A stretch of DNA of 64,000 nucleotides, from contig NZ_MKIM01000032.1 of the NCBI RefSeq assembly GCF_001939045.1, forward strand, positions 362 through 64,361, written 5' to 3'. Both the position numbers and the translations under genes were made by a program. Numbering within the stretch: position 1 is the stretch's first letter; the number at the start of each line of letters is the position of its first letter. This DNA comes from Rhizobium oryziradicis (lineage in GTDB: Bacteria > Pseudomonadota > Alphaproteobacteria > Rhizobiales > Rhizobiaceae). Under the pieces are notes generated by a model that was not told the origin of the DNA, made no database searches, and saw only the letters and a list, made by a program, of their open reading frames with translations. Of the stretch, positions 18,501 to 25,705 are shown in pieces.

Positions 18501-18549
18501 CCTGAAGCCCTTTGAGGTCAAGAGCTGGCGTCTGTCGAAATCGACTTAA
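15529..18549 (+). CDS. Alpha-mannosidase (glycoside hydrolase family 38)
   Basis: Exo-acting enzyme that cleaves alpha-linked mannose from oligosaccharides. The zinc-binding block GHAHIDLCWLW has H252, H254 and D256. The expected nucleophile is D331 in GGMWIEPDTNMPTGESL. The middle helical and C-terminal beta-rich GH38 domains follow, for a normal 1006 residues. No signal peptide is visible, so it acts in the cytoplasm on imported sugar. TTTAGGAA precedes the ATG. It is the last catabolic gene of the ABC operon and is followed by a ROK regulator. Confidence 0.93.
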   Translation: MSLTYTQRLERIEVRNAEFQFWRARKTVAVEGWSFDGQPIAVGEAWPHKNPPIGFTADVTVPEGWPLADTYLYLNLGGESLLSITAADGSTKRYGLDPYHREFLAPSQSFSLQAQSVPRLPFGEPVRAPKLERSELFWIDRSVDRMWLLMRQIAEALRVLEGHDVVPYLLDAAEQAFYAIDWPSATADYVARTAPAVMQQKIWQLPELKANPEGLTDVQRAKLDQAYDALIARLSELRERFPPQGKVALTGHAHIDLCWLWPYDETRRKMRRTFHTALSIMETSKDFRFNQSTAHYYWQLEEDDPELLGKIVDRAKDGQWETLGGMWIEPDTNMPTGESLTRQVLYGQRYFEKRFGTRHSVCWLPDCFGFAGALPQLLKQGGMKSFFTIKVNWSESNHIPNDLFWWEGLDGSRVLAHSFDNPMEGYNGFVRPDCITPTWKNYRQKDRHDTTLLCVGYGDGGGGPSPEMVVREEQLRVFPAIPEARWMRVHDFFEDAHTMAKTMPVSVWKGEIYLELHRATLTTQSAIKKLHRKAERSLITAETLASLGHLLGAAQPRSLEPEWRVVLKNEFHDILPGSSIAEVYVDAKTELEQVLEDGATAQKAAIDAILAQLPDGDDGAVLVINPTLSPRPIRLTVKDDSIAADGMVPALGVSVLPASALAPKAGLKATDRMLENDILKVTLADDGSIASIIHKPSGREAVEGGANRLFAYTADKPRNWDAWDVEEDYGQKAEELSGFDSIELVENTAHVASICIKRSFRDSTIVQTLSLAANARRLDIFTEIDWHERRVMLRTENGVAVSANRATCEVAYGVVERPTHSNTSWDEAMFEAPAHRFIDLSEPGFGVALLNDAKYGHSARGNVLGLSLLRSPIYPDPMADEGYQSFTYALMPHEGPWYEGQVREEADDLNQPLIAVPVTAKAVGEYCPLKASGLDVTLSAIKPAEDGDGLIVRVYEPAGRRGGFQLTPTNGWAVSGALSILEEPMEADAASLKPFEVKSWRLSKST

Positions 18550-18586
18550 AAATGCTTTCCTCACGCACGCCTATGGTGCATGGTTT

Positions 18587-18613
18587 CCTCGCGGCGGCAA
18601 CAGGGCCGCGAGG
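18587..18613 (+). promoter_or_regulatory. Hairpin overlapping the ROK ribosome site
   Basis: CCTCGCGGC (18587-18595) pairs with GCCGCGAGG (18605-18613). The 3' arm takes in the first bases of the AGGAG ribosome site for the ROK gene at 18620, so folding would lower its translation. No clear T-run follows, so it is not a classical terminator. Confidence 0.45.
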
Positions 18614-18619
18614 AGAGTG

Positions 18620-19858
18620 ATGATTGAAATGGGTTATTCTGGGCGTTATTCAGGAGCCAATGGCGAGCAGGCAGCCGCCCTGAACCGGGCGATGATCCTG
18701 AATGCCATTCACCGTGGCGGCCCCATTTCGCGCACCGAAATTGCCAAGCGCTCGCGCCTGACCAAACAGGCCGTGACCCGCATTGTCGATAAATTGCTGA
18801 ATGAAGGGCTGGTGATGGAAGCGCGTCGGCGTCAGGGCTTGCGCGGCCAGCCCGCCATTGAGCTGGAGATTGATCCCGAAGGTGCCTTTGCCATCGGGGC
18901 CAATATTGACCGCGACCACCTGACCATTGTGGCCGTGGATGCGGTGGGCAATGTGCGCGGGCGCATTCACCACGAATTGCGATTTTTGCTGCCCGATGCG
19001 TTTGTGAAGCTGATGGAAGATACGGTGTCATCGTTCTTGCGCCGCAAGGTGATCACAGAATCGCGGCTGAGCGGCATCGGGCTTGCCATTCCCGATTGGT
19101 TGGGCGAAGTGCAGGTGATTGGCTTTCCTGAAAGCTATCGCCAATGGAGCGGCTTTGATGTGCGCGCCGCTCTGTCAAAAATCACCCATCATCCGATCTA
19201 TATCGATAACGATGCCAATGCCGCTGCCCTGGGCGAAATCGAATACGGGTTGGGCACGGAAATGCGCAGCTTTTTCTATATTCTCATCTCGGCCTGTCTG
19301 GGCGGCAGCCTGATCATTGATGGCATTCGCCACAAGGGCGCAAATGGCTTGGGCGGCGAAATCGGCTGGTTGTCCATGGCCGTCACAGAAGGGCCTCTGG
19401 AAGGCGAAACCCGGCCGATTGGCGATATGTTGTCGCTCTCGGTGCTGATCAATTATCTGGCCGAGCGCGGCATTGCCATTGCCCATCCAGCCGATCTTTT
19501 GACGCTGGAAGGAAGCGACAGAGCCGTGCTGAGTGGATGGCTGAAAAAAATGGCCGTCAACCTCGCCGAAGCGGTGATGGACATTGGCATGGTGGTCGAT
19601 CCCGATGGTGTCATTCTCGGCGGGCGGCTGCCCGTGCGGCTGGTGGATGAATTGCTGCTTTATGTGCATGAGGAAATCACCCGCCGTGGCGCGCTGGCCC
19701 CCAGCCTGCACCGCGCCGCCGCCTCGGAAGATGCGGCAGCATTGGGGGCTGCGGCCATGGCACTGGCAGACCGGCTATGCCTGCCGTCTGCCGATCCCGC
19801 CCATCGCAACCATGCGCCCATCACGGCGGCCATGCGGCCCTCGCCGGTGTTTGCCTGA
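18620..19858 (+). CDS. ROK-family transcriptional regulator of the mannoside operon
   Basis: NagC/XylR-type repressor, 412 residues. The N-terminal helix-turn-helix is GPISRTEIAKRSRLTKQAVTRIVDKL. The ROK sugar-binding fold follows, with DNDANAAALGE and GLGGEIGWLS. The usual zinc-binding CXCGXXGC segment of ROK proteins is not visible, so it may lack the metal. The ATG at 18620 (MIEMGYSG) is supported by AGGAGAG; the long frame upstream runs into the mannosidase gene. Its place directly after the GH38 gene suggests it senses the imported sugar or its product and controls the 11.2-18.5 kb genes. Confidence 0.85.
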   Translation: MIEMGYSGRYSGANGEQAAALNRAMILNAIHRGGPISRTEIAKRSRLTKQAVTRIVDKLLNEGLVMEARRRQGLRGQPAIELEIDPEGAFAIGANIDRDHLTIVAVDAVGNVRGRIHHELRFLLPDAFVKLMEDTVSSFLRRKVITESRLSGIGLAIPDWLGEVQVIGFPESYRQWSGFDVRAALSKITHHPIYIDNDANAAALGEIEYGLGTEMRSFFYILISACLGGSLIIDGIRHKGANGLGGEIGWLSMAVTEGPLEGETRPIGDMLSLSVLINYLAERGIAIAHPADLLTLEGSDRAVLSGWLKKMAVNLAEAVMDIGMVVDPDGVILGGRLPVRLVDELLLYVHEEITRRGALAPSLHRAAASEDAAALGAAAMALADRLCLPSADPAHRNHAPITAAMRPSPVFA

Positions 19859-19881
19859 CGTCAAAAGTAACCCATTCTGCC

Positions 19882-20946
19882 TCAATACGGCTTGGGCAAT
19901 AGAAGCTCGATAAAGGGTGCAACGGCAGCACCATAAACCGGATCACGGCTTGGAAAGCTCAAGGCCCCCACGGGGGGTATCCAGCCGGTTGGAACAAAAT
20001 AGCGTTCTTTTTCAAGGCGGGCTTTGGCAATTTCATCGATCAGCCGTTTGATAACATCGTCAGGCAGATCTCCACCCAGCAGCACGACCCCCGGCGAGAA
20101 GAAACCCGCAATGGTCACAACGCCATCCAGCAGGCGGCGCGCGGCCTGTTTTATCCAGCCCTCGATATCATCCGCCCCACCCTCAGCCAAAAAAGCGCGA
20201 AAGGAGGCTGCACTTGCGGCCATGTCCAGTGTGCCTTCGCCAAGGCCGGGCCGCATGGCACCAATGGCCCCTGCCCTGCCATGGCTGCCGCGATAAAATC
20301 GGCCATTGATCATAAACCCGGCCTGTACCCGATCTTCAATCAAAATCACAACCAGTCCGCCTTCCGGCTCGCCAACGCCAAACAGCTTTTCGCCAGCCAA
20401 CACGGCCTCAGGCTTTGACAGCGAAAAACAGGGCAGATCGTCAAACAGCGCCGAGAATTCATCATCGGCACCGGAAGAGATAATCACCCCAACGCCAAGC
20501 GGGGCTGGAAATCCGGCTTTCGCCTGACGGATGCGCAAAATGGCATCAAAAAATGCCTCATCCCGCTCAAACGCTTCACACAGCACCATAGCACCTGCGA
20601 GATCACACAGCGCAATGGCACCGCCCTGGGGGGTCCGCTCTATGCCCAATCCATAAGCACCAGACGGCACCAGCGAAAACTCGGCGGCTTGATAGCGCGT
20701 CTTTGTCTGGCGCTTTCCTTGGCGCACCAGCCCGGCCCCAAGCAGCCGTTGCAGAATGCCGGTGATGGCGGGTTCTGTCAGCTTTAACCGTGCAGCAAGC
20801 TCCTGACGGGTCATTGGCCCTTCACGCAGCAAAAGCGCCGAGATGGTGCGGCCATTGTGGTCTGCGATATCTTCGGGGCTAAGGCCTTGCGCGGCGCTAT
20901 CCGCCAACGGCCGAACCGTTTGATGCCGTACAAGTCGTCGCGCCAC
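19882..20946 (-). CDS. ROK-family transcriptional regulator
   Basis: Second NagC/XylR-like regulator, 354 residues, convergent with the first (23-bp gap). The winged helix is GPMTRQELAARLKLTEPAITGILQRLLGAGLV; the ROK-like C-terminal domain includes a GRFYRGSHGRAGAIGAM block. The zinc cysteine cluster is absent. It is divergent from the metallophosphoesterase gene at 21104, with 157 bp between the starts, so it may regulate that gene rather than the mannoside operon. Ligand unknown. Confidence 0.8.
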   Translation of the reverse strand: MARRLVRHQTVRPLADSAAQGLSPEDIADHNGRTISALLLREGPMTRQELAARLKLTEPAITGILQRLLGAGLVRQGKRQTKTRYQAAEFSLVPSGAYGLGIERTPQGGAIALCDLAGAMVLCEAFERDEAFFDAILRIRQAKAGFPAPLGVGVIISSGADDEFSALFDDLPCFSLSKPEAVLAGEKLFGVGEPEGGLVVILIEDRVQAGFMINGRFYRGSHGRAGAIGAMRPGLGEGTLDMAASAASFRAFLAEGGADDIEGWIKQAARRLLDGVVTIAGFFSPGVVLLGGDLPDDVIKRLIDEIAKARLEKERYFVPTGWIPPVGALSFPSRDPVYGAAVAPFIELLLPKPY

Positions 20947-21103
20947 AGTCTCAATTCCATCGGCCGGTTACACTGTCATCCTGTCGTCATACATCACCCC
21001 AAAGCAATAGAACAGCAAGCAAATAGGCCGATGCAATGCCAAAGCCCCAAAGCCAGAAGCCTGCCGATTGACACAATGAAATCAGCCTGATGATAGTATC
21101 ACC

Positions 21104-22783
21104 ATGACAAACAACACTGATTTCTCCATCGCCGTCATTGCTGACGCGCATTTTCACGATATCGAGGGCGATTATGGCATCAAAGGCTTGGCCTCAGGCC
21201 ATCGCAGCCTCACATTGCGCACCTGGGATGACACCCGCACCTCAACCCGTGTGTTCAATGAGAGCGTATTGGCGCTCAACGCTGCGCTGGATGAGGTCGC
21301 GGCCCGCAACATCGGCCATGTGGTGCTGCTGGGTGATTATACCGATGATGGCCAGAGACAAACCACATTGAGCGTCGCAAAACTGCTTGCCGATCATGAA
21401 AATCGCTTTGGCACCCGCTTTTACGCCCTGCTCGGCAATCATGATATTTTCGGCCCCAACGGTCGCCATCAGGCCAAGCGGTTTTTGCAGGCCGATGGAA
21501 CCAGCCGTCTGGTAACCAGCAATCCGGCAGAAGATGCACCAGACAATGTCTTGAACGCACAAATGTATTGCGAGGGCTATCCGCTTGGGCTGAACCCCAT
21601 GGCCGCCTTCGGCTATTTTCGCCGCGCGGGCGATCTGCATTGGGAAACGCCCTTTGGCGTGAGCGATGATCCCGCACAGCGGATGTATTCGGTATTCTCA
21701 CCCGACGGGCAAAACCACTATCGCCTGATGGATGCTTCCTATCTGATCGAGCCACAACAAGACCTTTGGTTGTTGATGCTGGATGCCAATGTGTTTGAGC
21801 CTAGAAACGGCACTTTTGATGCGGGCTCAGAGCAGGCCTTTATCGACAGCACCGCCGCTGGCTGGAATGCCATGTTGCGCCTCAAGCCCTTTATGTTCGA
21901 ATGGATTGCCGATGTCGCAAAGCGTGCCAGACAGCTCGGCAAAACGCTTCTCGCCTTTTCCCACTACCCAGTCATTGATCCGTTTGATGACCCGTTAGAT
22001 ACCGGCAAAACCCTGTTTCCCAAAAGCAATATGGCCAAGCGCAAACCCTCGGATGCGGTGGCTGAAGCCCTGATAACTGCTGGCATTCCCCTTCATTTCA
22101 GCGGGCATCTGCATGTTGAAGGCGTCACCCGCTTTGCCAATCCTCATGGTCAGTTGACCAACGTGGCGGTGCCCTCGCTGGTCGCCTTTCCGCCCGCCTT
22201 CAAGCATCTGAACGTGCACAGCAATACGGTTGCCATTGACACGGTTGATCTTTCAGCACTGCCGGTCGATCCGGACATTATCGCGGCCTATCAGCAAGAA
22301 ACTGTAGCGGCGGGATACGCGCCAGATGCCGCCCTTTTTGCAAAAACCTACGGTGCGTTCTTGCGCCTGCATCTCACGGCCCTTGTCGAACAACGCTTTT
22401 TTGTGCGCGAATGGCCCCGCGACGTGGTGAGCTGTCTTGCCCCCATGTCCGTGCAACAACTCTGTCTTGACCCGCGCACACGCCCCGCCAAACTCGATGA
22501 TATGGGGCTTGAGGATGGACAAGACCTCGCATCCCTTTCCGTCATCGAGATCGTCTCGGACTGGTATTGCCTGTGGCATGGCGGGGCGCGGGCAGTGCCG
22601 ATTTTGGGAGAAAAGCGGATTGCGCTGTTGCGCTGGCTGGCCGATCTTTACGCCGAACCCTCAAAGAATGACACATCCATCACGCTGTTTTTGCACGCCT
22701 TCTTCAAGGCCCTTCGCCATTTTTTAAGCCGGGCCGAGCAGGTAGACGATCAGATTTCGCTTGTGCCGGTTTCGCCCAAATAA
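21104..22783 (+). CDS. Calcineurin-like metallophosphoesterase
   Basis: Two-metal phosphoesterase. All family blocks are visible: IADAHFHD (D-X-H) near residue 15, LGDYTDDG, LLGNHDI, SHYP and FSGHLHVEG (G-H-X-H). The catalytic domain takes roughly the first 360 residues; the remaining 200 have no recognised domain. No signal peptide is seen. It stands alone, divergent from a ROK regulator, which hints at a sugar-phosphate or phosphodiester substrate, but none can be assigned. No strong ribosome site is seen before the ATG. Confidence 0.8.
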   Translation: MTNNTDFSIAVIADAHFHDIEGDYGIKGLASGHRSLTLRTWDDTRTSTRVFNESVLALNAALDEVAARNIGHVVLLGDYTDDGQRQTTLSVAKLLADHENRFGTRFYALLGNHDIFGPNGRHQAKRFLQADGTSRLVTSNPAEDAPDNVLNAQMYCEGYPLGLNPMAAFGYFRRAGDLHWETPFGVSDDPAQRMYSVFSPDGQNHYRLMDASYLIEPQQDLWLLMLDANVFEPRNGTFDAGSEQAFIDSTAAGWNAMLRLKPFMFEWIADVAKRARQLGKTLLAFSHYPVIDPFDDPLDTGKTLFPKSNMAKRKPSDAVAEALITAGIPLHFSGHLHVEGVTRFANPHGQLTNVAVPSLVAFPPAFKHLNVHSNTVAIDTVDLSALPVDPDIIAAYQQETVAAGYAPDAALFAKTYGAFLRLHLTALVEQRFFVREWPRDVVSCLAPMSVQQLCLDPRTRPAKLDDMGLEDGQDLASLSVIEIVSDWYCLWHGGARAVPILGEKRIALLRWLADLYAEPSKNDTSITLFLHAFFKALRHFLSRAEQVDDQISLVPVSPK

Positions 22784-22790
22784 AATGAAA

Positions 22791-22822
22791 AGCCGTGCAG
22801 GCCATAAGGCTCTGCACGGCAT
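22791..22822. terminator. Bidirectional terminator
   Basis: GCCGTGCAG (22792-22800) pairs with CTGCACGGC (22812-22820), flanked by AAAA on the left and ATTAT on the right. It lies between the convergent metallophosphoesterase and TonB-receptor genes. Confidence 0.7.
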
Positions 22823-22838
22823 TATCAGACCGATAAAG

Positions 22839-24992
22839 CTAGAAATCAGTCGACATCGACAGTTTGACGGTCAAAGGCGCGCCTTGTGACAGCGTGCCAA
22901 AGCTTGCGACGCCCGACCAATAGTTTTTGTTGAAGACATTTTCGACTTCAGCGCGGAAGGTCACAGGCCGTTCCTTGATGGTGGTCTTATAGCGTGCGCC
23001 AAGGTCAAGCCGTGTCCAGGCGGGCAGCTTCTGGATATTGGCCGTATCGGCATATTGTTTGCCGGTGTGGATCACGTTGCCGGTCAGGGTCAGGCCGGCC
23101 AGGAAGGGCGTGTCCCATTCAGCCCCCATATTGACCAGCACTTTTGGCACGCCAATCGGGTCATTGCCCTGGGTTGATGCGTTGTTGGTCTTGGTCAATT
23201 CACCCTGCATGAAGGTAATGCCTGTCAGCAGCCGAACGGTGTCGGTCAACTCGCCAAAGGCACTCAGCTCAAGGCCGCGATTGCGCTGCTCGCCGCCGCG
23301 CACAAACACCAGATTGCTGCCGCGCGTTTCCAGCACGCCAAAAGGCTTTTCGATCTGGAACAAGCTGGCCGTCAGCGCCACCTGGCCGAGATCAACCTTG
23401 GTGCCCACTTCATACTGTTTGGACTTGTATGGGCTCAGCGTTTCGCCTGCGTTGATGGCATTGGTCGGTGCTGTCTCGCCAATGCTGAGGCCTTCAGCAT
23501 AATTGGCATAGAGCGAAACATTCTCCCACGGCTTGACCACCACGCCGACCATAGGCGTTGTGGCGCTGGCATCCGAAGACGATGTCACAGAACCATTTGT
23601 GGCACTGTAGTTTTCAGAATCAATATGCTGGAAGCGCGCACCAAGGGTGAGCTGTGCCCGCTCATCCCACATCGACATGGTATCGGACAGGGACAGCCCA
23701 TAGAATTTGCTCTCGGTGGCTTTTGGCACATTCGAAGGCTTGGCCACAAACTGCTCAATACGATCAACCGGATTGTAAAGATTGGTGCGCTGCGTGGTGC
23801 CGGAATTAAAGCCGCGCGACAGGGTCTGGCGCATCACATTTGCCTGCAAGGTCACGGAATGCTCAATAATGCCGGTGTCAAATGTTCCGCGTGCGCCGAT
23901 TTCGGCCGTGCGCCGCTCCACGTCAAACACGTAATGCTGGGGCAGAATGCTGACATTGCCGCTTGAGCTGGTAATGGTGGGCGTGCCAAACAGGCGCTCG
24001 ACATTGGATTGTCCGCCACCTGCAGCACCAAACACCGTCAAATTGTCGCTCAGGTCATATTCAACCCGTCCAAGGGTCGAAAACTCGCGTGTTCGCGACC
24101 ATTCCCAAGGCTCCTGCACATTCAGCCGGTTGTCGGGCGCGCGCGGCAGAGCAATGCCCGCCGTTGGGAAAAACGGACGCTGCGGCGCATCATAATGCTC
24201 ATATTGATTGATCACATCCAGCGTGGCGCGCAAATTCTCGCCCTGATAATCCAGCGCCACGGCACCGACCGATGAGAGATGGGTCAGATCATCAATATTG
24301 CCGTTGCCGCCCTGCACGCTGCCGTTTAAGCGCACACCAAACTGGCGCTCGCTGCCATAGCGACGGCTGATATCCACATGGGTGCCGCCCTGCAAATCGG
24401 ACTCATAAGTGGTGGTAACGCGGGTCAAATCCTGATCAAGGGCGCGCTTGGGCACAATATTGATTGTGCCGCCAACGCCGCCATTGGGCGAAATACCGTA
24501 GAGAAATGACGTTGGCCCTTTGAGAACCTCAACGGATTCAGCGTAATCGGTAAAGACCCGATAATTGGGCGCCACGCCAAACACGCCATCATAGGCAACT
24601 TCACCAAAATTGCCATCCCCAATGGGAAAACCGCGGATGTAAAAGGAATCGACAATGCCACCCGCGGGATGGGTGTTGCGCACAGATGCGTCCTCTTCCA
24701 TCACGTCGCCCACGGTCGAGGCACCCTTATCCTCAATGGTTTTGGCCGTGTAGCCGCTGGTATTGAAAGGCGTATCCATAAAGCTGCGGTTGCCCAGACT
24801 GCCCAACCGCGCACCACGCGTGACCATGCCGCCCGCATAAGGGGCATTTTGCGTACCAATGGTCGCATTCGCCTTACCGGCCTGCCCCTCGACAACAATG
24901 GGCTTGAGAACCGTGTTCTCTTCGGCCTGCGCGCCCGTTCCCAGCGCTGCTACAATTGCACCCAAGGCAACGCCCGCTTTAAAACCCATCAT
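22839..24992 (-). CDS. TonB-dependent siderophore receptor
   Basis: Outer-membrane receptor for ferric siderophore uptake. A signal peptide (MMGFKAGVALGAIVAALGTGAQA) precedes a plug domain (DVMEEDASVRNT ... FYIRGFPIGDGNF ... VEVLKGPTSFLYGISPNGGVGGTINIVPKR) and a beta-barrel of about 500 residues ending in an aromatic residue (STDF), as usual for outer-membrane barrels. The length of 717 is normal for FhuA/FpvA-type receptors. It is divergent from the siderophore operon, and an exact IRO box lies about 80 bp upstream, so it is very likely iron-repressed and takes up the locus's own siderophore (inference). Confidence 0.93.
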   Translation of the reverse strand: MMGFKAGVALGAIVAALGTGAQAEENTVLKPIVVEGQAGKANATIGTQNAPYAGGMVTRGARLGSLGNRSFMDTPFNTSGYTAKTIEDKGASTVGDVMEEDASVRNTHPAGGIVDSFYIRGFPIGDGNFGEVAYDGVFGVAPNYRVFTDYAESVEVLKGPTSFLYGISPNGGVGGTINIVPKRALDQDLTRVTTTYESDLQGGTHVDISRRYGSERQFGVRLNGSVQGGNGNIDDLTHLSSVGAVALDYQGENLRATLDVINQYEHYDAPQRPFFPTAGIALPRAPDNRLNVQEPWEWSRTREFSTLGRVEYDLSDNLTVFGAAGGGQSNVERLFGTPTITSSSGNVSILPQHYVFDVERRTAEIGARGTFDTGIIEHSVTLQANVMRQTLSRGFNSGTTQRTNLYNPVDRIEQFVAKPSNVPKATESKFYGLSLSDTMSMWDERAQLTLGARFQHIDSENYSATNGSVTSSSDASATTPMVGVVVKPWENVSLYANYAEGLSIGETAPTNAINAGETLSPYKSKQYEVGTKVDLGQVALTASLFQIEKPFGVLETRGSNLVFVRGGEQRNRGLELSAFGELTDTVRLLTGITFMQGELTKTNNASTQGNDPIGVPKVLVNMGAEWDTPFLAGLTLTGNVIHTGKQYADTANIQKLPAWTRLDLGARYKTTIKERPVTFRAEVENVFNKNYWSGVASFGTLSQGAPLTVKLSMSTDF

Positions 24993-25071
24993 CTCAACAA
25001 TCCCCTCAACAGAGCTGACCCGAACGGTAAGCCACGCGCAAAAACCCTCGTTGCGCCCTCGGTATTGAACA

Positions 25072-25086
25072 TGATTGAATGAGTCA
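25072..25086 (-). promoter_or_regulatory. IRO box (RirA-type) for the TonB receptor gene
   Basis: TGA-TTGAATGAG-TCA is an exact match to the rhizobial iron-responsive operator TGA-N9-TCA. It lies 80 bp upstream of the receptor start codon. RirA is the known regulator of such boxes in Rhizobiaceae; its gene is not in the window. Confidence 0.65.
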
Positions 25087-25203
25087 ACATTTAATTTACA
25101 AAGCCAAATAAATTAGCAAAATCGAATTATCTTATTGTTTATAAACATTCTTTTTTTAAAATACCAAATTGACATTTCCAAAAACTGCCTCCATCATAAA
25201 ATA

Positions 25204-25218
25204 TGATAAATATAGTCA
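25204..25218 (+). promoter_or_regulatory. IRO box (RirA-type) for the siderophore operon
   Basis: TGA-TAAATATAG-TCA is a second exact TGA-N9-TCA match, 53 bp upstream of the first gene of the siderophore operon. The region between the two boxes is very AT-rich, as expected for divergent promoters. Having one box per divergent promoter makes chance matches less likely. Confidence 0.65.
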
Positions 25219-25270
25219 TCTTTATGAAGCCGTGATTTTGCCCGTGATTTAGATCGAAAGGCTGTCTTTC

Positions 25271-25705
25271 ATGTCCTATAAATTTGCCCCAACGGAATGC
25301 CTTGTTGCCACAGAAGACGTTGACGACCTCGCGGTCGAAAATCTGTACAAACGCATTGTCCAGGCAAAGATCTGGACCCGGCCGATTGCGGTTGAACGCA
25401 ACCATATGCTGGTGATGGATGGCCACCATCGGCTTGAGGTGGCAAAGAGATTGCAACTTTCCGTCGTGCCTGTGGTGCTGCTGGATTATCAGACGGTTTC
25501 GGTCACCAGTTGGCGGGCGGAAGACCACATTACCCCGGAGCATATTTTCGCCATGGCCCGTTCCGGCCGAAAATTTCCGATCAAGACCACCCGCCACATT
25601 TTTCCAGACACCTATCCCGGCTGCAACGTGCCGCTTTCCACCTTGATCGCGCCTCCTGAAACCCAAAGAGAGATGCGCCATCACAACAGAGCGGTGGGTG
25701 CATGA
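25271..25705 (+). CDS. ParB/sulfiredoxin-fold protein, probable free serine kinase (SbnI-like)
   Basis: A 144-aa ParB-N-type protein with the DGHHR signature (residues 50-54), shared by ParB nuclease-fold proteins and serine kinases such as SbnI of the staphyloferrin B pathway. SbnI makes O-phosphoserine, the substrate of SbnA. Since the gene leads an operon with an SbnA-like enzyme two genes on, the same role is inferred here. It is shorter than SbnI (about 250 residues), covering only the catalytic domain. The stop overlaps the next start (ATGA). It follows an IRO box. It is not a DNA-partition protein by context. Confidence 0.7.
   Translation: MSYKFAPTECLVATEDVDDLAVENLYKRIVQAKIWTRPIAVERNHMLVMDGHHRLEVAKRLQLSVVPVVLLDYQTVSVTSWRAEDHITPEHIFAMARSGRKFPIKTTRHIFPDTYPGCNVPLSTLIAPPETQREMRHHNRAVGA

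Noticed and set aside
25271..25705. ParB-like gene as part of a partition system
   Set aside because: It is short, lacks the ParB DNA-binding helix-turn-helix, and is coupled to siderophore enzymes; the true partition genes are repA-repB.
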